The translations under genes were made by a program, and so were the position numbers. This document shows, one piece after another, positions 16,783 through 24,425 of a stretch of DNA of 64,000 nt; the stretch's first letter is position 1, and every line of letters starts with the position of its first letter. The stretch comes from Motiliproteus sp041586615 (GTDB taxonomy: Bacteria; Pseudomonadota; Gammaproteobacteria; Pseudomonadales; Balneatricaceae). The notes beneath the pieces were generated by a model that saw only the letters and a program-made list of their open reading frames with translations, was not told the DNA's origin and ran no database searches. The stretch covers positions 1 to 64,000 of the forward strand of contig JBFGZS010000010.1 of NCBI GenBank assembly GCA_041586615.1, read 5' to 3'.

Positions 16783-18621
16783 TTAGTCGTCCAGCAGACT
16801 CAGGTCGCGTACCGCACCTTTGTCGGCACTGGTTGCCATCTTGGCGTAGACTTTAAGTGCCGCGGATACCTTGCGTGGACGCGGCTCTACCGGCTTCCAG
16901 CCTTTACTGTCCTGCACGGCACGACGACGCTCCAGTTCGTCGTCTGAGACTAAGACATCGATGCTGCGGTTAGGGATATCGATACGAATGCGATCGCCCT
17001 GCTCGACCAGACCGATGGCGCCACCGGACGCCGCTTCGGGAGACACATGGCCAATAGACAGGCCGGAGGTGCCGCCGGAGAAACGCCCGTCGGTCAACAG
17101 CGCGCAGTCTTTACCCAGCCCCTTGGACTTCAGGTAGCTCGTGGGATAGAGCATCTCTTGCATGCCCGGTCCCCCGCGTGGGCCTTCATAGCGGATCACC
17201 ACGACATCGCCGGCCTTGACTTTATCGGCCAGGATATCAGCGACGGCCTGATCCTGACTTTCACAGATATAGGCGTTGCCTTCGAAGGTCCAGATACTCT
17301 CGTCGACGCCGGAGGTCTTGACCACACAGCCGTTCAGCGCAATGTTGCCGGTCAAAACAGCCAGGCCGCCCTCTTTGCTGAAGGCGTGCTCGACCGAGCG
17401 GATGCAACCGTTGGCGCGATCGGCATCCAGTGAACCCCAGCGCGCCGCCTGAGAGAAGGCGACCTGTGTCGGTACGCCGCCAGGTCCGGCGCGGTAGAAT
17501 TTTTTCACCGCATCATTGTTGCAGGTCATGATGTCCCACTTCGCTAGCGCATCGGCCATCGTCGGGGTGTGAATGGTCGATACCGAGGTATCGAGCAGAC
17601 CGCCACGGTCGAGTTCGGCAAGAATCGCCATGATGCCGCCGGCACGATGCACATCTTCGACATGGTATTTCTGGTCGTTGGGCGCCACCTTGCACAGGTA
17701 AGGCACTTTGCGTGACAGCCGGTCCATATCCGCCATGTCGAAATCGACCTCGGCTTCCTGCGCCAGCGCCAGCAGATGGAGGATAGTGTTGGTCGAACCG
17801 CCCATGGCGATATCCAGGGTCATGGCGTTTTCAAATGCAGCCTTGCTGGCGATCGCGCGTGGCAATACGCTGAAATCGTCCTGCTCGTAGTGACGTTTGG
17901 TAATATCGACGATGATCCGCCCGGCTTCGAGGAAGAGCTCCTCGCGGTCGGCGTGGGTGGCGACTACCGTGCCGTTGCCGGGCAGTGAGAGCCCCAGCGC
18001 TTCGGTCAGGCAGTTCATCGAGTTGGCGGTGAACATGCCCGAGCAGGAACCGCAGGTCGGGCAGGCGGAACGCTCGACTTCATTAACCAGTTCGTCGGAG
18101 GCGGTATCGTCGGCGGCCAGCACCATCGCATCAACCAGATCCAGGCCGTGATCGATCAGTTTGGTCTTACCCGCTTCCATCGGACCGCCGGAGACAAACA
18201 CCACGGGAATGTTCAGGCGCATCGCGGCCATCAGCATGCCGGGGGTGATCTTGTCGCAGTTGGAGATGCAGACCAGCGCATCGGCGCAGTGGGCATTGAC
18301 CATATATTCGACCGAATCGGCGATCAGGTCCCGTGACGGCAGCGAGTAGAGCATGCCGTCGTGCCCCATGGCGATGCCGTCGTCGATGGCGATGGTATTG
18401 AACTCTTTCGCCACACCGCCGGCCTTTTCGATCTCGCGGGCCACCAGCTGCCCCATGTCTTTGAGGTGCACATGACCGGGGACAAACTGGGTAAAGGAGT
18501 TAGCGACCGCGATGATCGGCTTGCTAAAATCGTCGTCCTTCATGCCGGTGGCACGCCACAGCGACCGGGCGCCAGCCATATTCCGGCCATGGGTAGAGGT
18601 CTTGGAACGATAATCGGGCAT
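16783..18621 (-). CDS. ilvD: dihydroxy-acid dehydratase
   Basis: A 612-residue iron-sulfur enzyme that makes the 2-keto acid precursors of valine and isoleucine. Cluster and active-site cysteines are seen in ISNCDKITPGM and CPTCGSCSGMFTANSMNC. LPGNGTVVATHADR and GRFSGGTSGLSIGHVSPEA are also conserved. The length is normal. The start ATG (MPDYRSKTSTHG) matches known family starts. No other ilv gene lies nearby. A 16 bp AT-rich tandem repeat occupies its upstream region from 28 bp before the start and may overlap the promoter. Confidence 0.98.
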   Translation of the reverse strand: MPDYRSKTSTHGRNMAGARSLWRATGMKDDDFSKPIIAVANSFTQFVPGHVHLKDMGQLVAREIEKAGGVAKEFNTIAIDDGIAMGHDGMLYSLPSRDLIADSVEYMVNAHCADALVCISNCDKITPGMLMAAMRLNIPVVFVSGGPMEAGKTKLIDHGLDLVDAMVLAADDTASDELVNEVERSACPTCGSCSGMFTANSMNCLTEALGLSLPGNGTVVATHADREELFLEAGRIIVDITKRHYEQDDFSVLPRAIASKAAFENAMTLDIAMGGSTNTILHLLALAQEAEVDFDMADMDRLSRKVPYLCKVAPNDQKYHVEDVHRAGGIMAILAELDRGGLLDTSVSTIHTPTMADALAKWDIMTCNNDAVKKFYRAGPGGVPTQVAFSQAARWGSLDADRANGCIRSVEHAFSKEGGLAVLTGNIALNGCVVKTSGVDESIWTFEGNAYICESQDQAVADILADKVKAGDVVVIRYEGPRGGPGMQEMLYPTSYLKSKGLGKDCALLTDGRFSGGTSGLSIGHVSPEAASGGAIGLVEQGDRIRIDIPNRSIDVLVSDDELERRRAVQDSKGWKPVEPRPRKVSAALKVYAKMATSADKGAVRDLSLLDD

Positions 18622-18648
18622 GATGCGGGAACTCCCTTAAACTGTGTG

Positions 18649-18713
18649 TTAATTAAACAATGTAGTTATTAAACAATATATTTATTAAACAATGTATTTA
18701 TTAAACAATGTAT
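18649..18713. repeat. 16 bp AT-rich tandem repeat x4 upstream of ilvD
   Basis: Four copies of TTATTAAACAATGTAT, the first slightly divergent. The array begins 28 bp upstream of the ilvD start codon, where a promoter would be expected. Further upstream, the gap contains a 7 bp hairpin ACCCAAC/GTTGGGT near 18813-18831 that may end transcription. Confidence 0.9.
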
Positions 18714-18884
18714 CAATTCAATATGGGGGTAAAATCCGACGGTATGCGGGTGCAGTGCGGGGGATCGGAGGCCTATTCTACCAAGCCTGGGGCGGTGTGC
18801 CAAAGCCTATACGACCCAACTAAATGTTGGGTTACTGCCGTGGGCGAGGCAATGTTCGGGGGACACTCGCCAGTGGCCCCGTGC

Positions 18885-19850
18885 TTACTTGGGGTTTACG
18901 CTCTGTTCGTCGAAACAACTCCAGCAGTTACGACCATTTTCCTTGGAAAAATAGAGCGCTGTATCCGCTTCTTTGATCAGCTGTTCATGAGAATGATCTT
19001 TACAGCGGTAGTGCGTGACACCGAGACTGGCCGAGATGGGAATCTCGATGCCTTCATGCACGACGGGTTTACGGCACATGACCTTACGAATCCGCTCGGC
19101 GACATACTCGCCTCCGCACAGGTCGGTATGAGGCAGGTAGATGCAAAATTCCTCGCCACCGTAGCGCCCCGCGACATCCACCGAGCGTAACAATCGACGC
19201 AGGCGTGCCGACACATCGCGGAGCACTTCATCGCCCGCCTGATGCCCATAGGTGTCGTTAACCCGCTTGAAATGATCCAGGTCGAACATCAGCAAGGCAA
19301 GTTGGCCGTCGTAGCGTCGCAGGCGGGTCACTTCTTCGCAGAAGCGCGCTTCCCAATGGGCTCGATTGAACAGCTGGGTCAACCCATCGGTATGACTGAC
19401 CACTTCCAACTGAGCCATCGCATCCTTCAGCCGATTTTCATACACGGCCACATCGGTCATATCGCGAATCGTGATACACACGTATGCCACTTCACCGCCG
19501 GTATCCAGCAGCGGCTGAAAGGCGCAGTTCTGATACATAAATTCGCTACCGCCGGTGACCTGACGGTTATGCTGGAAACGAAACAAATAAGGACGCTGCT
19601 CCCAAGAAGTGAAGGCCTGGTTTTTGAGGACAAAAACCCCTTTCAACTTCCGTTCAAACCAGGCGCGCGGCAGCTCCGGGAAAATATCAAACAGATTACG
19701 TCCGACCACGTCTTCTGCCGAGCGATGGCTGTGCGTCACCATAAACTGGTTCCAGACCTGAATCTCCATCTGCGGATTCAGGATCAAAACCCCCGTATCA
19801 ATCCGATCCATTACCACATCGATAAAAGGAAATTGAGACCAGATCGGCAC
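18885..19850 (-). CDS. PAS-GGDEF diguanylate cyclase
   Basis: A 321-residue cytoplasmic protein with no membrane helix. A PAS domain occupies about 10-135 (DRIDTGVLILNPQMEIQVWNQ, CITIRDMTDVAVYENRL). The GGDEF domain follows from about 150 with HTDGLTQLFNRAHWE, FDLDHFKRVNDTYGH and active-site GGEEF (231-235). RSVD at 222-225 is an intact I-site, five residues before GGEEF, so product inhibition is expected. It should make cyclic di-GMP. Translation starts at GTG directly after the TAA of the CheC-like gene, so the three genes CheY-CheC-GGDEF form one tightly coupled operon. Confidence 0.93.
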   Translation of the reverse strand: MPIWSQFPFIDVVMDRIDTGVLILNPQMEIQVWNQFMVTHSHRSAEDVVGRNLFDIFPELPRAWFERKLKGVFVLKNQAFTSWEQRPYLFRFQHNRQVTGGSEFMYQNCAFQPLLDTGGEVAYVCITIRDMTDVAVYENRLKDAMAQLEVVSHTDGLTQLFNRAHWEARFCEEVTRLRRYDGQLALLMFDLDHFKRVNDTYGHQAGDEVLRDVSARLRRLLRSVDVAGRYGGEEFCIYLPHTDLCGGEYVAERIRKVMCRKPVVHEGIEIPISASLGVTHYRCKDHSHEQLIKEADTALYFSKENGRNCWSCFDEQSVNPK

Positions 19851-20483
19851 TTAAAAATCATCCAGCAGCATGTCGAGTATCCCCAGCAAATGACTCAATG
19901 AGACACCGGGCATAAACAGCAACATATCGCACTGAAATGCTTTATTTTCAATACTATAGCCTATTTTTATCGACAAGGCCTGATCCCAAACCAGTTGTTC
20001 GCGGTCCAAAATGCGCTCTACCGGTATATGCTGACCGATCAGCGCAGGCGGGCTGTAGCTTAACGCCTCCTCCAGCTGCACGGCGATGCCATTCAAGCAA
20101 GCCCCATTCAGCACATTGGAGATATCCAGCAACAACTCCTGTTCGGCAGTCGACCCCAGATCGGCTCTGTCATACGCCATCATTTCGGCAATTTCGTGAA
20201 AACTGGCTTCGCTAAAGATCACGATCGATTCGCCACACAGTCCTTGATTACCTTTGGTCGTATAAAACGCCTGCCGGACAGCAGAGACGGTCGGTGCGTC
20301 AATCATGGTCGACAACTCACCGTGAATAGCCTTGGCTTCGACCAGTCGGATATTCGGTACCGTCAGGGTGATAAAGACATTAAACAGGCGTGCCAGTGAA
20401 TCACCGGCCTGCCCCATGGCGACATTACAGACCTCCTGTAAGCAATCGCGCTGATCTTCACTCAATATCAGAGAATCGCTCAT
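19851..20483 (-). CDS. CheC-like CheY-P phosphatase
   Basis: A 210-residue CheC/CheX-like protein. The first helix signature is LQEVCNVAMGQAGDSLARL (about 14-32). The second is LDISNVLNGACLNGIAVQLEE (about 122-142), where Asp replaces the usual first acidic residue. These helices carry the Glu-Asn pairs that remove phosphate from CheY in known CheC proteins. It overlaps the CheY-like gene by 4 bp (ATGA), so the receiver is its likely partner. No chemotaxis kinase or receptor genes lie nearby, so the output is more probably the downstream cyclase than the flagellum. Confidence 0.85.
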   Translation of the reverse strand: MSDSLILSEDQRDCLQEVCNVAMGQAGDSLARLFNVFITLTVPNIRLVEAKAIHGELSTMIDAPTVSAVRQAFYTTKGNQGLCGESIVIFSEASFHEIAEMMAYDRADLGSTAEQELLLDISNVLNGACLNGIAVQLEEALSYSPPALIGQHIPVERILDREQLVWDQALSIKIGYSIENKAFQCDMLLFMPGVSLSHLLGILDMLLDDF

Positions 20484-20845
20484 ATCAGACCGTATTTGGT
20501 GAGAACTTCGGTGAGTTTAGACTTATCGACCGGCTTTTTAATAAAGTCGAGTGCTTTCAACTTCATAACCCGTGCTTGCGCTTCGGGCTGAATATCAGCC
20601 GAAATAACAATGGTCATGGTCTTATGGCCTTCGCGCTGGATCGCTTCCAGTACCTGATAACCATCCATCACCGGCATGGTCAGGTCGAGGAACAGCATTT
20701 CGGCCTTACCGGCCCGGATCGCTTCCATCGCCTCTTCACCATTAGTGGCCAGCGTGACATCAATATCCCAGTCTTCCGGTAAGGCACGTCGAACCTGCTT
20801 ACGTGCCATATTAGAATCATCACAAATTAACAGCGGAATTGACAT
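20480..20845 (-). CDS. CheY-like single-domain response regulator
   Basis: A 121-residue stand-alone receiver. The acidic pair is Asp9-Asp10 (LLICDDSNMARKQVRRAL), the phosphorylation site Asp54 (LFLDLTMPVMDGY), and the conserved lysine is in DFIKKPVDK. There is no output domain. It is the first gene of the operon with the CheC-like protein and the diguanylate cyclase, so it may link a distant histidine kinase to cyclic di-GMP synthesis. No kinase is encoded in this operon. Confidence 0.93.
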   Translation of the reverse strand: MSIPLLICDDSNMARKQVRRALPEDWDIDVTLATNGEEAMEAIRAGKAEMLFLDLTMPVMDGYQVLEAIQREGHKTMTIVISADIQPEAQARVMKLKALDFIKKPVDKSKLTEVLTKYGLI

Positions 20846-21183
20846 TCCTAACAGCTCCCTCCAAAACAGGACCCTATTGTATAAAAGCCCGTCCGTGTTT
20901 CAATCATCGGTGTAACCGCAGATATGACCTAGCTCATATTAGCAAGGATTATCCGCAGACTTCACTATGATTTTTATCGCATTGTCACCGCCTTGCGCGA
21001 CAACGCGTACCGATAGACAGGACAATAGACCCGAGTACCAAGGCAACAGCAGGACGCCATTATGCCATAGTGAGGTCGTTAATCCGGGCTTTTATCGCAT
21101 CTGATCGATAGCACCTCATCTTGCGTCCAGCACGCTGATTGCCTAGTCTTGTCCCGATCCGTCTTGTCCCGAAAGGAGAGCCC
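20846..21183. other. intergenic region, nothing recognised
   Basis: A 338 bp gap between the divergent CheY-like gene and the small membrane protein gene. No RNA gene, clear hairpin or repeat was seen. It must contain promoters in both directions. A strong GAAAGGAGAG ribosome site ends the gap. Confidence 0.5.
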
Positions 21184-21429
21184 ATGAATTCTGTTCAAAT
21201 CGATCGCCAGGAAATCCGTAAAGACCGCTACCTGCGTATCTTAAAGAATACCGGCATCCCCCTCGCCATCGTCAGCGTCGCCTGTTTATGGCTGGGCAAT
21301 ACGCTGCCATCAGACGCCCTGGGCAAAGTCTTCATTGTCACGATGCCCCTGGTACTGTTGATCGGCTTTGTATACAACATCCGCTATCTGATGCTGGCCC
21401 TGCGCCTGAAAAAACAGCTGGAGCGCTGA
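21184..21429 (+). CDS. small two-helix membrane protein
   Basis: An 81-residue protein I do not assign to a family. After a charged N-terminus (MNSVQIDRQEIRKDRYLRIL), two hydrophobic helices lie at about 22-39 and 48-70, followed by a basic tail ALRLKKQLER. The ATG at 21184 has an excellent GGAGAG site 5 bases upstream. It ends 4 bp before the Crp/Fnr gene, so the two are co-transcribed and perhaps functionally linked. Confidence 0.75.
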   Translation: MNSVQIDRQEIRKDRYLRILKNTGIPLAIVSVACLWLGNTLPSDALGKVFIVTMPLVLLIGFVYNIRYLMLALRLKKQLER

Positions 21430-21433
21430 AAAC

Positions 21434-22108
21434 ATGGCGCTTCCCGGCGACCTGATCAATGGTTTTCCGGCACTGGCTTCTATTCAGGACCCTGTCGGTC
21501 TCGATATTTTACGCCACGCACAACCCCTATCCCTGCCCGCCGGACAGGTCGTCTTCAGGCTGGGGGACACCTGCGCCCATTACCTGCTGGTCACCGAAGG
21601 TAAAGTCAAAGTCGTGGGCCGTGCCCTGAATGGTCGCGAATTGTTGCTATACCGGATCGATGGCTGCGGCACTTGCGTCCTCACCACCTCCTGTCTGTTA
21701 GGACAAAAACGCTACCCCGCCGAGGGGATCACCGAAACCGCCGTCAGCGCTTATGCCCTGCCGCAAGCCTTGTTTCGCCAAGGGCTGGATCAATCCCCGG
21801 ATTTTCGTAACTTTGTCTTTAACACCTATGGCCAACGTCTGAGCAGCTTGATTACGCTTGTACAGGAGATCGCCTTCGAGCGAATCGATCTGCGCTTGGC
21901 ACGCTACCTCGTTGAAAAAGCGGCGGACCGTGTCGAATTGCTCCTGACACACCAGGATCTGGCGACCGAACTGGGCTCGGCTCGCGAAGTGATCAGCCGT
22001 CAGCTCAAAGAGTTTGAGCGTCGCGGCTGGCTGCATCTGGGTCGAGGCAGCATCCAGATTGACGATCTGACCCCTCTGCGCGAGTTTGCCTCCGCTCACG
22101 CCTTCTAG
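21434..22108 (+). CDS. Crp/Fnr-family transcriptional regulator
   Basis: A 224-residue protein. The N-terminal cyclic-nucleotide-binding fold (about 15-125; LPAGQVVFRLGD, YLLVTEGKVKVVGRALNGRE) is joined by a dimer helix to a winged helix with THQDLATELGSAREVISRQLKEFERRGWL. The E-x-x-S-R pattern in the recognition helix resembles Fnr/Dnr proteins, which read TTGAT-type half sites. Cys-Gly-x-Cys (GCGTC) and a later Cys in the sensor domain could be redox-active, but the N-terminal cysteine cluster of true Fnr is absent. The ligand is unknown. Confidence 0.9.
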   Translation: MALPGDLINGFPALASIQDPVGLDILRHAQPLSLPAGQVVFRLGDTCAHYLLVTEGKVKVVGRALNGRELLLYRIDGCGTCVLTTSCLLGQKRYPAEGITETAVSAYALPQALFRQGLDQSPDFRNFVFNTYGQRLSSLITLVQEIAFERIDLRLARYLVEKAADRVELLLTHQDLATELGSAREVISRQLKEFERRGWLHLGRGSIQIDDLTPLREFASAHAF

Positions 22109-22186
22109 TATTTACGTTCAAGCAATTCCTTTTTACTCGCAGACGGCACTGATTCCCCTGGCGACACAGCTAAATTAGCGACTTGT

Positions 22187-22199
22187 GTGACCTTATCAC
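22187..22199. promoter_or_regulatory. candidate Crp/Fnr-type half-site pair
   Basis: GTGA and TCAC arms separated by five bases lie between the Crp/Fnr gene and the DUF2892 gene. The arms resemble Crp/Fnr-family sites, though the spacer differs from the usual 4 or 6. This is only a suggestion that the regulator controls the downstream gene. Confidence 0.25.
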
Positions 22200-22296
22200 T
22201 GAGAGATTCGATGTGCAGAACTATGCTGTGGGTATTCTCCTTGGCATCGACCTAAAGTCCGCCGGAGACAGACATCGCTAGATAAGGAGCCCTACC

Positions 22297-22497
22297 ATGC
22301 AACAAAATATCGGCAACATTGATAAAGCCAGCCGGGTTATCGTCGGACTGATCCTGATTTCCCTGGTCTTCGTCGGCCCACAAACACTCTGGGGCTGGAT
22401 CGGCGTACCGGTTATCCTGATCGCTCTGGTCGGCATGTGCCCGCTTTACAAGATTCTGGGCCTGAGCACCTGCAAGCAGTGCAAAACTGAAGCCTGA
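22297..22497 (+). CDS. DUF2892 (YgaP-like) membrane protein
   Basis: A 66-residue inner-membrane protein. It begins MQQNIGNIDKASRVIVGLIL, the family hallmark, has two helices, then GMCPLYKILGLSTC and a final CKQC pair. The same domain anchors rhodaneses such as YgaP, but no rhodanese domain is present here. The ATG has a TAAGGAG site. The cysteines near the C-terminus could bind metal or sulfur, which is inference. A strong terminator follows at 22529. Confidence 0.9.
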   Translation: MQQNIGNIDKASRVIVGLILISLVFVGPQTLWGWIGVPVILIALVGMCPLYKILGLSTCKQCKTEA

Positions 22498-22528
22498 TTG
22501 ATCAGCACAGACTTCGGTTAAAGAATCC

Positions 22529-22556
22529 AAAGCCCGCTCACACGGGCTTTTGCGTT
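22529..22556 (+). terminator. terminator after DUF2892 gene
   Basis: AAAGCCCG / CGGGCTTT form a perfect 8 bp stem with a 6-base loop (22529-22550), followed by TGCGTTT. It lies 32 bp past the stop codon. Confidence 0.88.
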
Positions 22557-22665
22557 TGATGCCTCTAAGCTAATTCTCACGGCCAAAATCCCTGATACTG
22601 TTCAGTCAAGGTTAAGCCTTCACCCTCTATCCTGTGGGCAGTCGCTAAGGAAAGAGGTCGCCGCC

Positions 22666-23269
22666 ATGAAAAAGTCTCCCTCAATACTCGCAACAACACT
22701 GATAACGGTACTGGCGAGCCTGCCCTTTAGCGCAGCGATCCAGGCAGCCCCCCCCTTACGACAAGCGGCCGCATCATAATGTCGACTATGCCAAAGTGAC
22801 GCAGGTCGAGCCGATTATTCGCACCCTCAATCATCGTATTCCCCGTGAAACCTGCTGGGAAGAATCGGTGCCTTACCAGGAGCCGTATCAACACCCGAGC
22901 CGCTCGCGTCCCGAGAGTGCCGTGCCTACGGTTATCGGTGGACTGATCGGTGTTGCGATTGGCGAACGATTCGGTGGCAACAAGAGCAATCGCAAGATGA
23001 CGGCCCTGGCCGGCGGACTACTGGGCGCGGCCATTGGCCATGATCTGTCCCGCACCCGCCCCGCGGTCAATCCTTACAATGAGCGCGTGCGGCGCACCAG
23101 CTACCGTAGCGAGCATCGCTGCGAAGTGTCTTACCAAATGGAGCAGGAAGAACGGATCGACGGCTACAATGTGACCTATCGTTACCGAGGCAAGACATAC
23201 CATACGCGGATGGATTATGATCCGGGTAATAAGATCCAAGTACGCGTCAACGTGCGGCCGGTACTTTAA
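22666..23269 (+). pseudogene. glycine-zipper (17 kDa-antigen type) envelope protein, frameshifted
   Basis: The ATG at 22666 opens a signal peptide (MKKSPSILATTLITVLASLP, ending AIQAAP), but this frame stops at 22777-22779. The rest of the protein continues in another frame from about 22748: YDKRPHHNVDYAKVTQVEP, then a glycine-zipper membrane segment (VIGGLIGVAIGERFGG, LAGGLLGAAIGHDL) and a basic C-terminal domain ending at 23269. The switch falls at a run of eight C (22748-22755); seven would restore one 200-residue frame. Intact relatives are periplasmic or outer-membrane lipoprotein-like envelope proteins. This may be a true frameshift, phase variation or a sequencing error. Confidence 0.75.
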
Positions 23270-23299
23270 TCCGGTCGCCACCGATCGAGGTTAAAGGCT

Positions 23300-23611
23300 T
23301 TGTCGACTCTAAACATGTCAACCCAAAGAAGATTGCCGCCGGTATTACGGCGTAGCTTGGGCGTTCTTTGCCTTGGGTTGGCGCTGAGTCTAACCGGCGA
23401 AGCGCAAGCGGCACCGCTATCACTTTCTGAGGCTGCTGAGGTCGTGCAGGCGCGCCACGGCGGACAGGTTCTGGCTATTCAACCGGCGCGCAGCGATGGC
23501 AAAGACGCATTTCGGGTCAAACTGCTGCAGTCTTCCGGCGTTGTGCGACTGATTCTGATCGATGCCAAGGATGGTTCGCCGCTACCCTACGAACGAAAAA
23601 ACAAACCGTAA
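23300..23611 (+). CDS. PepSY-domain periplasmic protein
   Basis: A 103-residue exported protein. A signal peptide (LRRSLGVLCLGLALSL, ending AQA) is followed by one PepSY domain, with LSLSEAAEVVQARHGGQVLAI and VRLILIDAKDGSPL. Such proteins often precede two-component systems and are thought to modulate proteases or sensors. The TTG at 23300 has a GAGG site 9 bases upstream; an ATG at 23315 is possible but lacks a site. It lies 58 bp before the response-regulator gene and is probably part of the same operon. Confidence 0.8.
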   Translation: MSTLNMSTQRRLPPVLRRSLGVLCLGLALSLTGEAQAAPLSLSEAAEVVQARHGGQVLAIQPARSDGKDAFRVKLLQSSGVVRLILIDAKDGSPLPYERKNKP

Positions 23612-23669
23612 AAAGCACGCGCTGAGGGCAGATAACGCACCAGCCCGCAAGGATACCCGGGGAGTTAAC

Positions 23670-24353
23670 ATGCGAGTACTGGTCGTCGAAGATGAACCGC
23701 AGCTACGCGAACAACTGGGCAGCGCCTTGCGCGCACGCCAATACGCCACCGATCTGGCCGCCGACGGTGAAGAGGGGTTATACCTGGCGACGGAAAACCC
23801 CTACGACCTGGCCATTGTCGACTTAGGACTGCCCAAACTGGGCGGCATCGACCTGATCCGCCAACTGCGCCAGTCCGCTATCCGCTATCCGGTGCTGATA
23901 CTGACGGCCCGGGGCGACTGGCAGGATAAAGTCGAGGGGCTCGAAGCCGGGGCGGACGATTACCTGAGCAAACCCTTTCACCAGGAAGAACTACTTGCCC
24001 GGGTCAGCGCCTTGCTGCGACGCAGCTCGGGGCATGCCAGCCCACAAATCAGCTTCGGCCCGCTCCTGCTGGACTGTACCGCCAAGCAGGTGCGGCTGAA
24101 CGGCCAACCGCTAGAGCTGACCGCCTATGAGTACGCGACCTTTGAATACCTGGCGCTCAAGTCGGGCAAGGTCGTGTCCAAGACCGAATTGACCGAGCAT
24201 CTGTATGACCAGGACTTCGACCGTGACAGCAACGTGATCGAAGTCTTTATTACTCGCCTGCGGCGTAAGCTGGACCCCGACGGCTCGCTGAAACCCATTA
24301 GCACCGAACGGGGGCGGGGTTATCGCTTCGTCCTCAGCCAGGATGATACCTGA
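23670..24353 (+). CDS. PhoP/QseB-like response regulator
   Basis: A 227-residue OmpR-family regulator. The receiver has MRVLVVEDEPQLRE, phosphorylation site LAIVDLGLPKLGG and lysine in ADDYLSKPF. The winged helix has LTAYEYATFEYLALKSGKVV, DSNVIEVFITRLRRKLD and GRGYRF. The start at 23670 fits the family N-terminus and has a GGGAG site; the longer frame upstream is excluded because it runs through the end of the PepSY gene. It is followed by its kinase after 72 bp. The PepSY, regulator, kinase order is like PhoPQ/QseBC-type systems that sense envelope conditions. Confidence 0.94.
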   Translation: MRVLVVEDEPQLREQLGSALRARQYATDLAADGEEGLYLATENPYDLAIVDLGLPKLGGIDLIRQLRQSAIRYPVLILTARGDWQDKVEGLEAGADDYLSKPFHQEELLARVSALLRRSSGHASPQISFGPLLLDCTAKQVRLNGQPLELTAYEYATFEYLALKSGKVVSKTELTEHLYDQDFDRDSNVIEVFITRLRRKLDPDGSLKPISTERGRGYRFVLSQDDT

Positions 24354-24425
24354 TCATGTGCATCGCGCTCTGCAGGGATAGCAGACAAAGCCACTACCAC
24401 TGCCTGGCGAAAAGAGCCGACCACC

